64,000 nt of DNA from Pseudoxanthomonas yeongjuensis. Lineage in GTDB: Bacteria; Pseudomonadota; Gammaproteobacteria; Xanthomonadales; Xanthomonadaceae. The notes below the pieces were generated by a model, which did no database searches, had not been told where the DNA came from, and saw only the letters and a list, made by a program, of their open reading frames with translations. The translations under genes were made by a program, and so were the position numbers. Shown piece after piece: positions 24,302-33,050 of this stretch (positions are counted from its first letter, which is position 1; each line of letters starts with the position of its first letter). Location: the NCBI RefSeq assembly GCF_010093345.1, contig NZ_PDWT01000001.1, positions 1,508,506 through 1,572,505 on the forward strand, read 5' to 3'.

Positions 24302-24781
24302 ATGAGCGCTTCCGTATTGCAGCTCTACAACAACCTCACCCGCAAGCCTTTCGGCAACTGGCTGTTCTCGCGCGCGGTGTGTTTCAAGGCGCCCTACTTC
24401 GGCAGCATCAAGCCGAGAATGACGGTGCTGGAGCCGAATCGGGCAGAAGCCACGATCAGGCATCGCCGCAGCGTGACCAACCACCTCGGCACCGTGCACG
24501 CCATCGCCTTGTGCAACCTGGCCGAGTTCACCGGCGGACTGATGACCGACGTCAGCATTCCCGCGTCGATGCGCTGGATTCCCAAGGGCATGAGCGTCGA
24601 ATACCTGAAGAAGGCGGTCGGCACCCAACGTGGCGTGGCCACCCCGGAATTCCCGCCACACGAAGCGGCTGAAGGCTACGAACTGCCGGTCAACGTGGTG
24701 GTCACCGACCCGCAGGGCGAGACGGTATTCAAGGCGCGCATCTCGATGTGGGTGTCGCCCAAGCCGGCGCGCAGGGACTGA
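24302..24781 (+). CDS. DUF4442 (hotdog fold) domain protein
   Basis: A 159-residue cytosolic protein with a single hotdog domain of the DUF4442 type, related to PaaI-like thioesterases: LYNNLTRKPFGNWLFSRAV, YFGSIKPRMTVLEPNRAEATIRHRRSVTNHLGTVHAIALCNLAEFTGGLM, and a final strand KARISMWVSPK. The HLGTVHAIALCNLAE segment corresponds to the thioesterase active-site helix (H-x-G-x-x-H in related enzymes). An acyl-CoA or related thioester substrate is plausible given the fadE neighbourhood. ATG 24302 follows the intergenic repeat; 3 bases separate its stop from the next gene. Confidence 0.85.
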   Translation: MSASVLQLYNNLTRKPFGNWLFSRAVCFKAPYFGSIKPRMTVLEPNRAEATIRHRRSVTNHLGTVHAIALCNLAEFTGGLMTDVSIPASMRWIPKGMSVEYLKKAVGTQRGVATPEFPPHEAAEGYELPVNVVVTDPQGETVFKARISMWVSPKPARRD

Positions 24782-24784
24782 ACC

Positions 24785-25171
24785 GTGTCCCGCGACCTGC
24801 TGGTGCAGCTCTGCGGGATCCACAGTTTCGTTTTCGCCGCGATCCACCTGGCGTTCTGGAAACTGTTCGACTGGAAGCGTGAGCTGTCGAAGATCGGCCT
24901 GCCCACGCGTGCGGTCACCCAGATCCTCAACCTGCGCCTGATCTATTTCTTCCTCGGCATCGGCGTGCTGTGCTTCGTCTTCACCCGTGAATTGCACGCG
25001 ACACCATTGGGGCGGGCGCTGCTGGTATTCATGTCGTTGTTCTGGGTCGGACGGACGATCGAGCAGTTCGTGTTCCTGCGCGTCAACAAGCCGCTGGTGC
25101 ATGTGCTGACCGCGCTGTTCGTGATCGGCGCGGTCCTGTTCGCATCGCCCATGTTGCCCGCATCGCCGTAG
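24785..25171 (+). CDS. small integral membrane protein
   Basis: A 128-residue protein with four predicted membrane helices (FVFAAIHLAFWKLF; LIYFFLGIGVLCFVF; ALLVFMSLFWVGRTIEQFVF; HVLTALFVIGAVLFA). No soluble domain or catalytic motif is visible and I do not recognise a family. The GTG start at 24785 follows the DUF4442 stop by 3 bases, so the two are probably cotranslated; the TAG stop falls within the first arm of the REP-like repeat that follows. Confidence 0.78.
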   Translation: MSRDLLVQLCGIHSFVFAAIHLAFWKLFDWKRELSKIGLPTRAVTQILNLRLIYFFLGIGVLCFVFTRELHATPLGRALLVFMSLFWVGRTIEQFVFLRVNKPLVHVLTALFVIGAVLFASPMLPASP

Positions 25172-25229
25172 GAGCGACGTGAGTCGCGAAACCGCCATGC
25201 GTCCCTTCGCGACTCACGTCGCTCCTACG
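25167..25229. repeat. REP-like inverted repeat
   Basis: CGTAGGAGCGACGTGAGTCG and its exact complement CGACTCACGTCGCTCCTACG close a short loop (CGAAACCGCCATGCGTCCCTTCG inner part). A near-identical hairpin occurs at 62733-62797. It could act as a transcription end for the convergent genes on both sides. Confidence 0.75.
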
Positions 25230-25253
25230 CGAACCCGCGCCCGCGCGCGGCGG

Positions 25254-25607
25254 TTACGGCAATGAACAGACCGCCGCAATCGCGGCGATCGCCGGGACGC
25301 CCTGCACGAAGAAGATCCGCTTGTTGACGCTCCAGGCGCCGTAGAGCGCGGCGGCGACCACGCAGCCGAGGAAGAACAGCACCACGTTCCATTGCCACGT
25401 GTACAGGAACCAGAGCAGGCCCGCGGCCAGGAAGCCGTTGTACAGGCCCTGGTTGGCGGCGAGCACGCGGGTGGTCTCGGCCTTCTCCGGCGTGTTGCGG
25501 AAGGTCTTCAAGCCGAGGGGCCTGGTCCACAGGAACATTTCCAGGACCAGGAAATACACGTGCAGCAGCGCGACCAGCACGACCAGGACATGGGCAAGGA
25601 TCAGCAT
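25254..25607 (-). CDS. DUF1304 family membrane protein
   Basis: A 117-residue protein with four membrane helices (LILAHVLVVLVALLHVYFLVLEMFLW; GLYNGFLAAGLLWFLYTW; VVLFFLGCVVAAALYGAW; GVPAIAAIAAVC). The segment LHVYFLVLEMFLWTRPLGLKTF and LAANQGLYNGFLAAGL are typical of the DUF1304 family, whose function is unknown. ATG 25607 has GGTGGA upstream and gives the family length; an in-frame ATG at 25646 adds 13 unrelated residues. A truncated second copy of the same family lies at 26904-27188. Confidence 0.9.
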   Translation of the reverse strand: MLILAHVLVVLVALLHVYFLVLEMFLWTRPLGLKTFRNTPEKAETTRVLAANQGLYNGFLAAGLLWFLYTWQWNVVLFFLGCVVAAALYGAWSVNKRIFFVQGVPAIAAIAAVCSLP

Positions 25608-25710
25608 GAGGGTTCCACCGCGGGGAGCAGCGCCCAGCATACCCAAGCGCCCGGCGCTCCAGGAGTACGGATGGCGGCGATTGACTGACCGGCCCGGTCG
25701 TGTCGAAGCG

Positions 25711-26907
25711 TCAGCCTTTGATGTGCTGGCTCCAGGCCCTCAGCACGGCCGCTTCGCGCTCGGGCGACAGCCCTGCCTTGGGCGACGCGCGGCGCGCTTC
25801 GGGAAGTGCCCTCCACCATTGCAGCGTGTCGTCGACCGTTTCCTGCAGCGACCGGTACTTCAGCCCGGCGGCCTGTGCCTTGGCCGTGCTGCGCTGGCCG
25901 AATCCCGCGTACTCGCCGGTCGGTGGAATCCACACCGGCATGTCCTGCCAGGCGCTGACCTGCTGCGCTTCAAGGAAATCCGCGGGCACCCAGGTCACGG
26001 TGGAGCTGGCTTCCGGCGGTTGCGGGCACGGCGCGCGGATGCACTGGATGTCGTTGGCGGCGGTGCCGGCGCGTTGGCAGGCGGCGAGCAGCGAACCCAT
26101 GCTGATCGCCCCGGGCGCGGCATCGGCATTGAATACGCCGGTGCTGCCGGACTCGATGGCGTGGAGGATGAACCCGGCCAGGTCGCGTACGTCGATGAAC
26201 TGGGTCGGGTCGCTGGCCGAACCCGGCGCGAGGATCTCGCCCCCACGCGCGGCGCGCGCCGGCCAGTAGGTGAAGCGGTCGGTGTTGTCGCCGGGACCGA
26301 CGATCAGGCCAGGTCGGATCACGGTGGTCTGGCCGGGCAGTTCCTTCTCCGCCGCCTGCTCGGACAGCGCTTTCAACGGGCCGTAATTCTCGCCGGTGAT
26401 TTCCTTCGCTGCTTCCGGATCGGCCATGGTCAGGACGACGGAGGACTCGTCGGCACCGGGCTTGCTGTTGTCGGCGTAGACGGAAATGGAGGAGATGATC
26501 ACGTACTGGCCGGCGCGCTCGCCGAGCAATCGCGCCGAGCGGGTGACATCGGCGGGGAAATAGGCGGAAGTATCGAGCACCGCATCCCAGCGCCGCTTGC
26601 CTTCCAGTGCGGACAGGTCGCTCTTGCGATCGCCGCGCAGCTGCTCGATGTCCTTGAATTCCTCGCCGCTGAAGCGGGTCGGATTGCTCTTGCCGCGGTT
26701 GAACAGGGTCAACTGATGACCATTGGCGCGCGCGGCTTCGACGAAATGCGGGCCGAGGAAACCGGTCCCGCCGAGTACCAATATCTTCAGTGGCTTGTCG
26801 GCCTCGCGTTTGATCGCATCGCGACCGACGGCGCGCGCGCAACCTGGCAGCGCCAACCAGGCGGCGGCGGCGGAAGTGGTCATGAGGAAGTCGCGGCGAG
26901 TGGTCAT
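25711..26907 (-). CDS. Tat-exported NAD-dependent epimerase/dehydratase family protein
   Basis: The 398-residue protein has a Tat signal (TTRRDFLMTTSAAAAWLALPGCARA), with a lipobox-like LPGC that may make it a lipoprotein. The mature part is an extended SDR: NAD-binding motif VLGGTGFLGPHF, ISSISVYAD, and the YxxxK-like pair in NYGPLKALSEQAAE. Export of an NAD(P)-binding enzyme by Tat implies folding with cofactor in the cytosol; the substrate is unknown. The start overlaps the preceding gene fragment stop by 4 bases (ATGA), so it is translationally coupled to the chimeric DUF1304 fragment and the transporter before it. Confidence 0.88.
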   Translation of the reverse strand: MTTRRDFLMTTSAAAAWLALPGCARAVGRDAIKREADKPLKILVLGGTGFLGPHFVEAARANGHQLTLFNRGKSNPTRFSGEEFKDIEQLRGDRKSDLSALEGKRRWDAVLDTSAYFPADVTRSARLLGERAGQYVIISSISVYADNSKPGADESSVVLTMADPEAAKEITGENYGPLKALSEQAAEKELPGQTTVIRPGLIVGPGDNTDRFTYWPARAARGGEILAPGSASDPTQFIDVRDLAGFILHAIESGSTGVFNADAAPGAISMGSLLAACQRAGTAANDIQCIRAPCPQPPEASSTVTWVPADFLEAQQVSAWQDMPVWIPPTGEYAGFGQRSTAKAQAAGLKYRSLQETVDDTLQWWRALPEARRASPKAGLSPEREAAVLRAWSQHIKG

Positions 26908-27188
26908 GCGGGCTTGCCTTCTGCGATGCGGTGCCGGGCAGCTTGCGCCGCGGCGGCCACGCGCTTCATGCGCCAGAAGTCATGCGCATCGCACAACCGC
27001 CCAACGCCGCAAAGCGTTGTGGGCCGAGGCGTTGCGCTCGGCCGGCAGTTTGGAGGCCTCACCATGTTGCGGAAAGTCTTCAGGCCGATGGGGGTTGTCC
27101 ACAGGAACATTTCCAGGACCAGGAAATACAGGTGCAGCGCGGCGACCAGCCCGACCAGCCCGACCAGCACTTTTGCCAGAAGCGGCAT
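26904..27188 (-). pseudogene. truncated or chimeric DUF1304 fragment
   Basis: The 94-codon frame begins with a good DUF1304 N-terminus (VLVGLVGLVAALHLYFLVLE then MFLWTTPIGLKTFRN), as in the intact gene at 25254-25607, but loses all similarity after residue 42 and continues with an unrelated tail (MVRPPNCRPSATPRP ... RRVAAAAQAARHRI-like end). Three of four expected membrane helices are missing. It is nevertheless joined to its neighbours by a 1-base TGATG overlap with the transporter gene and a 4-base ATGA overlap with the epimerase. A recombination that replaced the end of a DUF1304 gene is the simplest reading. Confidence 0.7.
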
Positions 27189-28534
27189 CACGATTTCTCC
27201 ACGGTTCCACGTTCGGACGGCAGCTTCTTTTCTTCGCGCAACAGCCGCCACGCACTGGCGGTCATGACCCCGGCGAACAGCAGGCCCACGCCGAATACGA
27301 CGTGCGAGCCAAAGGCCGACAACGCCTTGTACGTCCACGAAAAGGTGATCTCGCCACCCCGGAAAAAAGCCGTGTCGATCGCGGCGCCGGCCTTGTACCG
27401 CCACTGCCGGTCGACGCGGGTGTAAATGGTTTCGCGACCGGGCTTCATCAGCGAAAACTCGTTGGAGCGCGTCACCACCTGGACGATGCCGACGATGATT
27501 GGCAAGGGCGAAGCAGTCAGCACCGCAAAACCCAGGAGCAGCGCCGCCATCGGGATCATCAGCACAGGCAGCAGGCCAAAGCGCGAAAGCAGAGTGCGGG
27601 TGATGAACAGTTGCACGACGAGGGTGAGCACGTTCACCGCGATGTCGATGCCGGCGTAATACGCCGTGCGCGCCTCGGCGGTGGCGAAACCCTCGCGGGC
27701 TATGGTTGCCTGCTGGTTGTACAGCAATTGGCCCACGCCCACGCCGAGAAAGACCATCGCCGCCAGCCAGCGCAGGAGCGGCTCCTTCACAATCAACTTC
27801 AGGCCGGCCAGGATATCGCCGCCCATCGCGCTTTCGTTGTCGCGGCCGATCTTCTGCTCGCGCTGGATGGCCCAGTGGCGCAGTCGCCAGATGCAGACCA
27901 AGCAGGCAGTCAGGAAAACGGCGGAAACCAGCATCAGGTTCGCCAGTCCCACTTTTTCGGCAAGCGTACGGGTGATGGCCGGACCGGTGAACGCGCCGAT
28001 CGTTCCCGCCGCACCGATGTACCCGTAGTACTTCTTCGCATCGGCATTGGAAAAAACGTCGGCCATGAACGACCAGAACACCGCCACCGAGAACACATTG
28101 AACACCGTCACCCACAGGAAAAACAGCAGTCCGCGACCCGGAATGTGGCTGTGGAACAGCGCGTAGAAGCCGAACAGGCAGGCGATGAAAAAGCCGAACA
28201 ACGCCGGCAGGAACACGCGGCGGGGGAAGCGGCTGACCAGCACACCGTAAACCGGCTGCGCAACCAGGATCAGGATGAAAGTGCAGGTGGACAGCACCTG
28301 CAGGATCAATTCCTTGAGCGGTATGCCGTGTCCGGCGAAGAATCGGATCATCGCTGGCGGGAACACGGCTTCCACCTCGCTCGATGCGCCCATCGCGTCG
28401 CGCACCGGGCGCAGCACGTAGTAACCGCTGAGCAGGCAGAAGAAGTACAGGAACGACCACCACAGCGCCGGCGATTCGGCCAGCGCATTACGGAAACGGC
28501 GGTGCCAGGGAAGCCCGTCCATTGCGGAATTCAT
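27188..28534 (-). CDS. Npt1/ADP-ATP translocase-like nucleotide transporter family protein
   Basis: A 448-residue protein with about 12 membrane helices. Segments SGYYVLRPVRDAMG, FWSFMADVFSNADAKKYYGYIGAAGTIGAFTGPAI and YKAGAAIDTAFFRGGEITFSW resemble the NTP/NDP exchange (TLC) transporters and their free-living relatives, which are structurally related to the major facilitator fold. In free-living bacteria the substrate is not established. First gene of a coupled run with the DUF1304 fragment and epimerase; it is divergent from the GMC oxidoreductase, with 228 bases between them for two promoters. Confidence 0.82.
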   Translation of the reverse strand: MNSAMDGLPWHRRFRNALAESPALWWSFLYFFCLLSGYYVLRPVRDAMGASSEVEAVFPPAMIRFFAGHGIPLKELILQVLSTCTFILILVAQPVYGVLVSRFPRRVFLPALFGFFIACLFGFYALFHSHIPGRGLLFFLWVTVFNVFSVAVFWSFMADVFSNADAKKYYGYIGAAGTIGAFTGPAITRTLAEKVGLANLMLVSAVFLTACLVCIWRLRHWAIQREQKIGRDNESAMGGDILAGLKLIVKEPLLRWLAAMVFLGVGVGQLLYNQQATIAREGFATAEARTAYYAGIDIAVNVLTLVVQLFITRTLLSRFGLLPVLMIPMAALLLGFAVLTASPLPIIVGIVQVVTRSNEFSLMKPGRETIYTRVDRQWRYKAGAAIDTAFFRGGEITFSWTYKALSAFGSHVVFGVGLLFAGVMTASAWRLLREEKKLPSERGTVEKS

Positions 28535-28762
28535 CAGCCGACCCGCCCCCCGTTGCGCATGCCCGTCCCCATCGCCCGCATCCTCATCCGCTGGAATGCG
28601 CGCAAGTTATCCGATGCACTGCAACATCGCCAGCGCTTTCGTCCGACGCCGCTGCGTCGCAATTCAGCGACTTGGCCGCATGGCACCGGCTGCCGGCATG
28701 CTGAGAGCATTTGCTCTAGCCCCGCCCGTTAGGTTCGCTGGACCCTTGAAACAGGCTTCCGC

Positions 28763-30358
28763 GTGTACGACTACATCATCATTGGCGCTGGTTCCGCCGG
28801 CTGCGTGCTGGCCAATCGTCTTTCCGAAGATCCGACCGTCAAGGTACTGCTGCTGGAAGCCGGCCCGCGCGACTGGCATCCCTTCATCCACATGCCGGCC
28901 GGCCTGGCCAAGCTGGTCGGCCAGAAGGGCGTGAACTGGAGCTACGACACCGCGCCCGAGCCGCAGCTCAACAACCGCCGCCTGTGGTGGCCGCGCGGGA
29001 AGGTGCTGGGCGGTTCCAGTTCGATCAACGCCATGTGCTATATCCGCGGCGTCGCCGGCGACTACGACGACTGGGCAGCGGCCGGCGCCGAGGGCTGGGA
29101 CTGGAACGGCGCCCTGCCCTATTTCAAGCGCGCCGAACGCAATTCGCGCGGCAGCGATGCCCTGCATGGCGCCGATGGCCCGCTGTACGTTTCCGACCTG
29201 CGCTACGTCAATCCGCTGTCGTCGGTGTTCATCGAGGCCGGGCAGCAAGCGGGCTTCGCGCGCAACGACGACTTCAACGGCTCCGAACAATCCGGCATCG
29301 GCCTGTACCAGGTCACCCAGAAGGACGGCGCGCGCTGCTCGGCCGCGGTGGCTTACCTGCGACCAGCGAAATCGCGGCCCAATCTGGACGTGGTCACAGG
29401 CGCGCTGGTGCGCCGCATCGTCCTGGAAAACGACCGCGCGGTCGGCGTGGCCTATGCCCGCGGCGGCCAGGAAGTGCAGGCGCGCGCCCAGCGCGAGGTG
29501 CTGTTGAGCGGCGGCGCGATCAATTCGCCGCAACTGCTGATGCTGTCGGGCATCGGTCCGGCCGATCATCTTCAGGAACACGGTATCAATGTGGCCGTGG
29601 ATTCGGCCTGGGTCGGCCGCAACCTGCAGGACCACCTCGACGTTTCCACCCTGAACCATTCGACCCGGCGCGTCACCTACGACCGCCTGAGCGACATGAA
29701 GGTCGCCTTCGATTATTTCCTACGGGGCCACACCGGCCCGGGTACCAGCAACATCGCCGAGGCCGGCGGCTTCGTGCGCTCGCAGTACGCGCCCGATGCG
29801 CGCGCAGACATCCAGTTCCATTTCATCCCGGCCATGCTCGACGACCATGGCCGCCACCGCCTGCCGGGCGACGGGTACACCTTGCACGCCTGTTTCCTGC
29901 GCCCGCGCAGCCGTGGCCGCATCGCCCTTGCCAGCGCCAATCCCGCCGACAAGGCGCGGATCGAGGCCAATTATCTGGGCGACGCGGAAGGATTCGACCT
30001 GAAGATGTTGGTCGAATGCGCGAAGCTGTCGCGCGAACTGTTCGCGCAGAAGGCCTTCGACGAGTACCGCGGCGCGCCGATCTTTCCGGCGCGCAACGAC
30101 CTGTCGGATGCCGAGCTGGCGGAATTCGTCCGCGCCAAGGTCGAGACCGTCTACCACCCGGTCGGCACCTGCCGCATGGGCAGCGACGGAACCTGCGTGG
30201 TGGACAGCCAGTTGCGCGTCAACGGCGTGCAGGGCCTGCGCGTGATCGATGCATCGGTGATGCCGTCGTTGATCGGCGGCAACACCAACGCGCCGACGAT
30301 CATGATCGCCGAGCGGGCCTCCGACCTGATCCTCGGGAAAACTACGCTGGCCGCCTAA
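28763..30358 (+). CDS. GMC family FAD-dependent oxidoreductase (choline dehydrogenase-like)
   Basis: A 531-residue flavoprotein: N-terminal FAD-binding motif YDYIIIGAGSAGCVLANRLSE with LLLEAGP; GMC signature 1 around PRGKVLGGSSSINAMCYIRG; signature 2 around GGAINSPQLLMLSGIGP; catalytic His in VYHPVGTCRMG and Asn/His partner region in IGGNTNAPTIMIAE. The family oxidises alcohols; choline dehydrogenase (BetA) is the nearest named relative by length and motifs, but no bet genes are nearby. Start GTG 28763 begins exactly before the FAD motif. Its stop overlaps by 3 bases the stop of a convergent gene. Confidence 0.92.
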   Translation: MYDYIIIGAGSAGCVLANRLSEDPTVKVLLLEAGPRDWHPFIHMPAGLAKLVGQKGVNWSYDTAPEPQLNNRRLWWPRGKVLGGSSSINAMCYIRGVAGDYDDWAAAGAEGWDWNGALPYFKRAERNSRGSDALHGADGPLYVSDLRYVNPLSSVFIEAGQQAGFARNDDFNGSEQSGIGLYQVTQKDGARCSAAVAYLRPAKSRPNLDVVTGALVRRIVLENDRAVGVAYARGGQEVQARAQREVLLSGGAINSPQLLMLSGIGPADHLQEHGINVAVDSAWVGRNLQDHLDVSTLNHSTRRVTYDRLSDMKVAFDYFLRGHTGPGTSNIAEAGGFVRSQYAPDARADIQFHFIPAMLDDHGRHRLPGDGYTLHACFLRPRSRGRIALASANPADKARIEANYLGDAEGFDLKMLVECAKLSRELFAQKAFDEYRGAPIFPARNDLSDAELAEFVRAKVETVYHPVGTCRMGSDGTCVVDSQLRVNGVQGLRVIDASVMPSLIGGNTNAPTIMIAERASDLILGKTTLAA

Positions 30359-31107
30359 TCGGCGTTCGTTGCCGGTGCCAGCCGTCCTCCGGGCGCGATC
30401 GTCCTGGCTGCCGGCAACATGGATTGCAGGTAGGCCGCGTAGGCGGCGAACTCGCCATTGCCGGCACTCGCGATCTGCATTTCCAGTTGCGCCAGCAACC
30501 GGTCCGCGCGTGCGGCGGAGCCGGACTCGCGCAGATAATTGGCCGAAACGAACAGGTATTCGAGCCGCGTGCCCTGCGCCAGCGATTCGTCCGCCAGCCG
30601 GTCGAGCATGATCGCCAGCGCCGCCTGCCGATGCTGATGCGCGCGCGCCGGATCGCCGGCCAGCGACTCGAAGTCGTAGGCCAGGATCCGGTGCACCAGC
30701 GCGTTGCGTTCCGGGGTCAGGTCGCGCAGCGCATAGATCGCCTCGGCCCGCTGCAACCTGCCGGCGATATCCGGCTGCGCTTGCGCCGATCGTGGCTGCC
30801 GGTCGAGGAATGCGGCAATGCGTTTCCTTTCTGCATGACCCAGCCTGTCGTCACCGATGAAGCTGGCGAAACCAGAGCCCTCGCAAAACCAGATTCCCTC
30901 GGCGGCGGTCACCGGCACGAAGACCTGATCGTACTTCTCGGGCCAGTCATAGACGTAGGAACCCGAACTGGCCAGCGTCGTTATCCGGCAGGGCTTGCCG
31001 CCGACCGGATCCTGGATTTCCCGTTCCGCCCAGGTCACTGCGCCGGCCGCGCCACTTGCGACTATCGCCGTGGCGAGCAGCAACCCTTTCCCGGCGACGG
31101 CGTGCAC
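30355..31107 (-). CDS. exported protein of unknown function
   Basis: A 250-residue protein; with the GTG at 31107 it starts at a signal-like segment (HAVAGKGLLLATAIVASGAAGA) followed by AVTWAEREIQDPVGGKPCRITTLASSG. The mature part has a first region with two cysteines (GKPCRI, IWFCEGSG) and then alpha-helical stretches (RKRIAAFLDRQ, LQRAEAIYALRDLTPE, ARADRLLAQLEMQIASAG). No family recognised. The start lies 6 bases downstream of the M48 protease stop, so they are likely cotranscribed. A much longer frame, from 31281, would overlap the protease gene and has no support. Confidence 0.65.
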   Translation of the reverse strand: MHAVAGKGLLLATAIVASGAAGAVTWAEREIQDPVGGKPCRITTLASSGSYVYDWPEKYDQVFVPVTAAEGIWFCEGSGFASFIGDDRLGHAERKRIAAFLDRQPRSAQAQPDIAGRLQRAEAIYALRDLTPERNALVHRILAYDFESLAGDPARAHQHRQAALAIMLDRLADESLAQGTRLEYLFVSANYLRESGSAARADRLLAQLEMQIASAGNGEFAAYAAYLQSMLPAARTIAPGGRLAPATNAD

Positions 31108-31112
31108 GTCGG

Positions 31113-33050
31113 CTAGCCTCGCTCCAGCATCGCCGGCAATGGGCAATGCAGCACGCCGCAGATCGTGCGCAACAGTTCCGATTCGGCCACGCTGATCCGG
31201 CCGTCGTGGCTGATCGCGGCAGTGATCGATTCCACCATCACCTGCTTGGCCAGTGGATCCAGCGCATCCAGCCCTTCCCACACGCTTTCGAGCGCCAGCA
31301 CGCCATTGGCCGGCGGCGCGTAGGGAAGATGGTCGCGCGGCAGCACCCGCTGCAGGCCGCTCAGGTAGGCATGCTGCGCGGTCACGGGATCGTCGCTACC
31401 GGATTGCGCCACTACCGCCAGCAAGGTGGCGAACTCCTGCTTGAGATTGCCGGGCTTGCGCCGGCCGAAGCGCGCGTAACGCTCCGGGTCCAGCGATTCG
31501 CGGACCTGCACTTCCAGCAGCTTGGCCAGGCAATATTCGAACAGCGAAACCTGGCCGTCCGCGTGGACCATCGCATGGACGGTGGCGAGGAACGTGTCGA
31601 GCTCGGGACGCGGGCGCAGGCGCAGCACCGGGAACGCCAGCGACGCCAGCGGCAGGCGCAGCATGGGGTGCAGCGAACCGAGATGCTGTTGCCTGACCGC
31701 CCAGGCTTGCGAAGCCGCCTGTTCGCCCAGGCGCGCGACCACTTCGATGCGCTGGTTGGCGGCGATGGCCGCATCGTCGTCGACCAGCATGGCCAGCAGC
31801 AACGGCATGACGCTTTCGCGCCGCGCCGCCAACGCGCGCAATTCCGGCGGCAGCGACTCGACGATGCTGCCGGCGCGGCGGTAGTCGTCTTCGGCCGGCG
31901 TGCCCACCTGCGCCGACACCATCGGTGGAGTGATGCTGATCCGGCGCGAGAGCGGCGGCAACGGCGGTGGCGCGGGTGAGGAAGGCGTATGTGAGGAAGG
32001 CGTGGGATTGGCCAGGCCCATGGCCAGGTCTTCCTGCATGCCGTCCGGAGGTGACGCCATCCAGCGCGCCGACAACTGTTGCAGCTGCTGCTCGTTGAAC
32101 GACGGATCCAGCAGGCGGATGCGTTGCAGCAGCGGCGGATGGGTGGCGAACATGCTCGCGACCGACAGGCCTTCGCCGAACAGCATGTGGCTGACTTCCT
32201 CGGCCTTGGATTTGTCGGTGAGCCGGGAACCTTCGTGCAGGCCGCCGATCTTCTTCAAGGCGCCGGCCAGGCCGGTGGTCTGGCGGGTGAACTGCACCGC
32301 CGAGGCATCGGCCAGCAACTCGCGCTGGCGGCTCACGCCGGCCTTGATCATGCGCCCGAAGAACGCGCCGATGCCGCCGACCACCAGCGCCACCAGGGCG
32401 ATCACCAGGATCGCGTTGCCTTCCTTGCTGCGCCCGCCGCGGCCGTAGATCAGCACGCGTTGGCCGATGATGCTCAGCATCATGATGCCGAACAGCGTAC
32501 CCATCAGGCGGAGGTTGAGGCGCATGTCGCCATTGAGGATGTGGCTGAACTCGTGCGCGATCACCCCCTGCAGTTCGTCGCGATTGAGCCGTTCCAGCGC
32601 GCCCCGGGTCACGGCCACCGCCGCATCGGAAGGCGAATAGCCCGCGGCGAAGGCATTGATGCCGGCCTCATGCTCCATCACGTAGAGCTTGGGCACCGGC
32701 ACGCCGGAGGCGATGGCGATTTCCTCGACCACGTTGCGCAGACGGCGCAACTGGAAGTCGCTGGTGTCCTCCGGCACTGCGGTGGCGCCCATCTGCAGCG
32801 CCACCGATTCGCCGCCACCGCGCAGCGAAGCCATGCGGTACATCGAACCCAACCCGATCACCGCGATCGTGCCGAGCGTGGAGACGAACAGCAGCCCGGC
32901 CACACCTCCGGCGCTTCCCATCTGCGTCCCCAGCAACAGCAGCACCGCCAGGTCCACCGCCAGCACGATCCCTCCCACCGCCAGCGCGAACAGCACCACC
33001 ATGCGGGTGGAGCTGCTGCGGGCCTTGGCCTGGTGTTCGAAGAAGTTCAT
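31113..33050 (-). CDS. M48 family (HtpX-like) metalloprotease with large C-terminal extension
   Basis: The 645-residue protein has two N-terminal membrane helices (MVVLFALAVGGIVLAVDLAVLLLLG; VAGLLFVSTLGTIAVIGLG), the zinc motif in GVIAHEFSHILNGDM with a following helix pair (LFGIMMLSIIGQRVLIYG; AILVIALVALVVGGIGAFFG) and the third ligand region in RQRELLADASAVQFTR. This much is HtpX-like membrane quality-control protease. The remaining ~340 residues contain a proline-rich linker (SSHTPSSPAPPPLPPL) and a helical region ending with MVESITAAISHDGRISVAESELLRTICGVLHCPLP, resembling a TerB-type domain. ATG 33050 is preceded by the repeat-rich spacer. Likely works with LemA upstream. Confidence 0.9.
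   Translation of the reverse strand: MNFFEHQAKARSSSTRMVVLFALAVGGIVLAVDLAVLLLLGTQMGSAGGVAGLLFVSTLGTIAVIGLGSMYRMASLRGGGESVALQMGATAVPEDTSDFQLRRLRNVVEEIAIASGVPVPKLYVMEHEAGINAFAAGYSPSDAAVAVTRGALERLNRDELQGVIAHEFSHILNGDMRLNLRLMGTLFGIMMLSIIGQRVLIYGRGGRSKEGNAILVIALVALVVGGIGAFFGRMIKAGVSRQRELLADASAVQFTRQTTGLAGALKKIGGLHEGSRLTDKSKAEEVSHMLFGEGLSVASMFATHPPLLQRIRLLDPSFNEQQLQQLSARWMASPPDGMQEDLAMGLANPTPSSHTPSSPAPPPLPPLSRRISITPPMVSAQVGTPAEDDYRRAGSIVESLPPELRALAARRESVMPLLLAMLVDDDAAIAANQRIEVVARLGEQAASQAWAVRQQHLGSLHPMLRLPLASLAFPVLRLRPRPELDTFLATVHAMVHADGQVSLFEYCLAKLLEVQVRESLDPERYARFGRRKPGNLKQEFATLLAVVAQSGSDDPVTAQHAYLSGLQRVLPRDHLPYAPPANGVLALESVWEGLDALDPLAKQVMVESITAAISHDGRISVAESELLRTICGVLHCPLPAMLERG

Noticed and set aside
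21437..25198. 1253-codon minus-strand frame across fadE and the following genes
   Set aside because: Shadow of high-GC codon structure of fadE; no motifs, and the plus-strand genes have clear family signatures.
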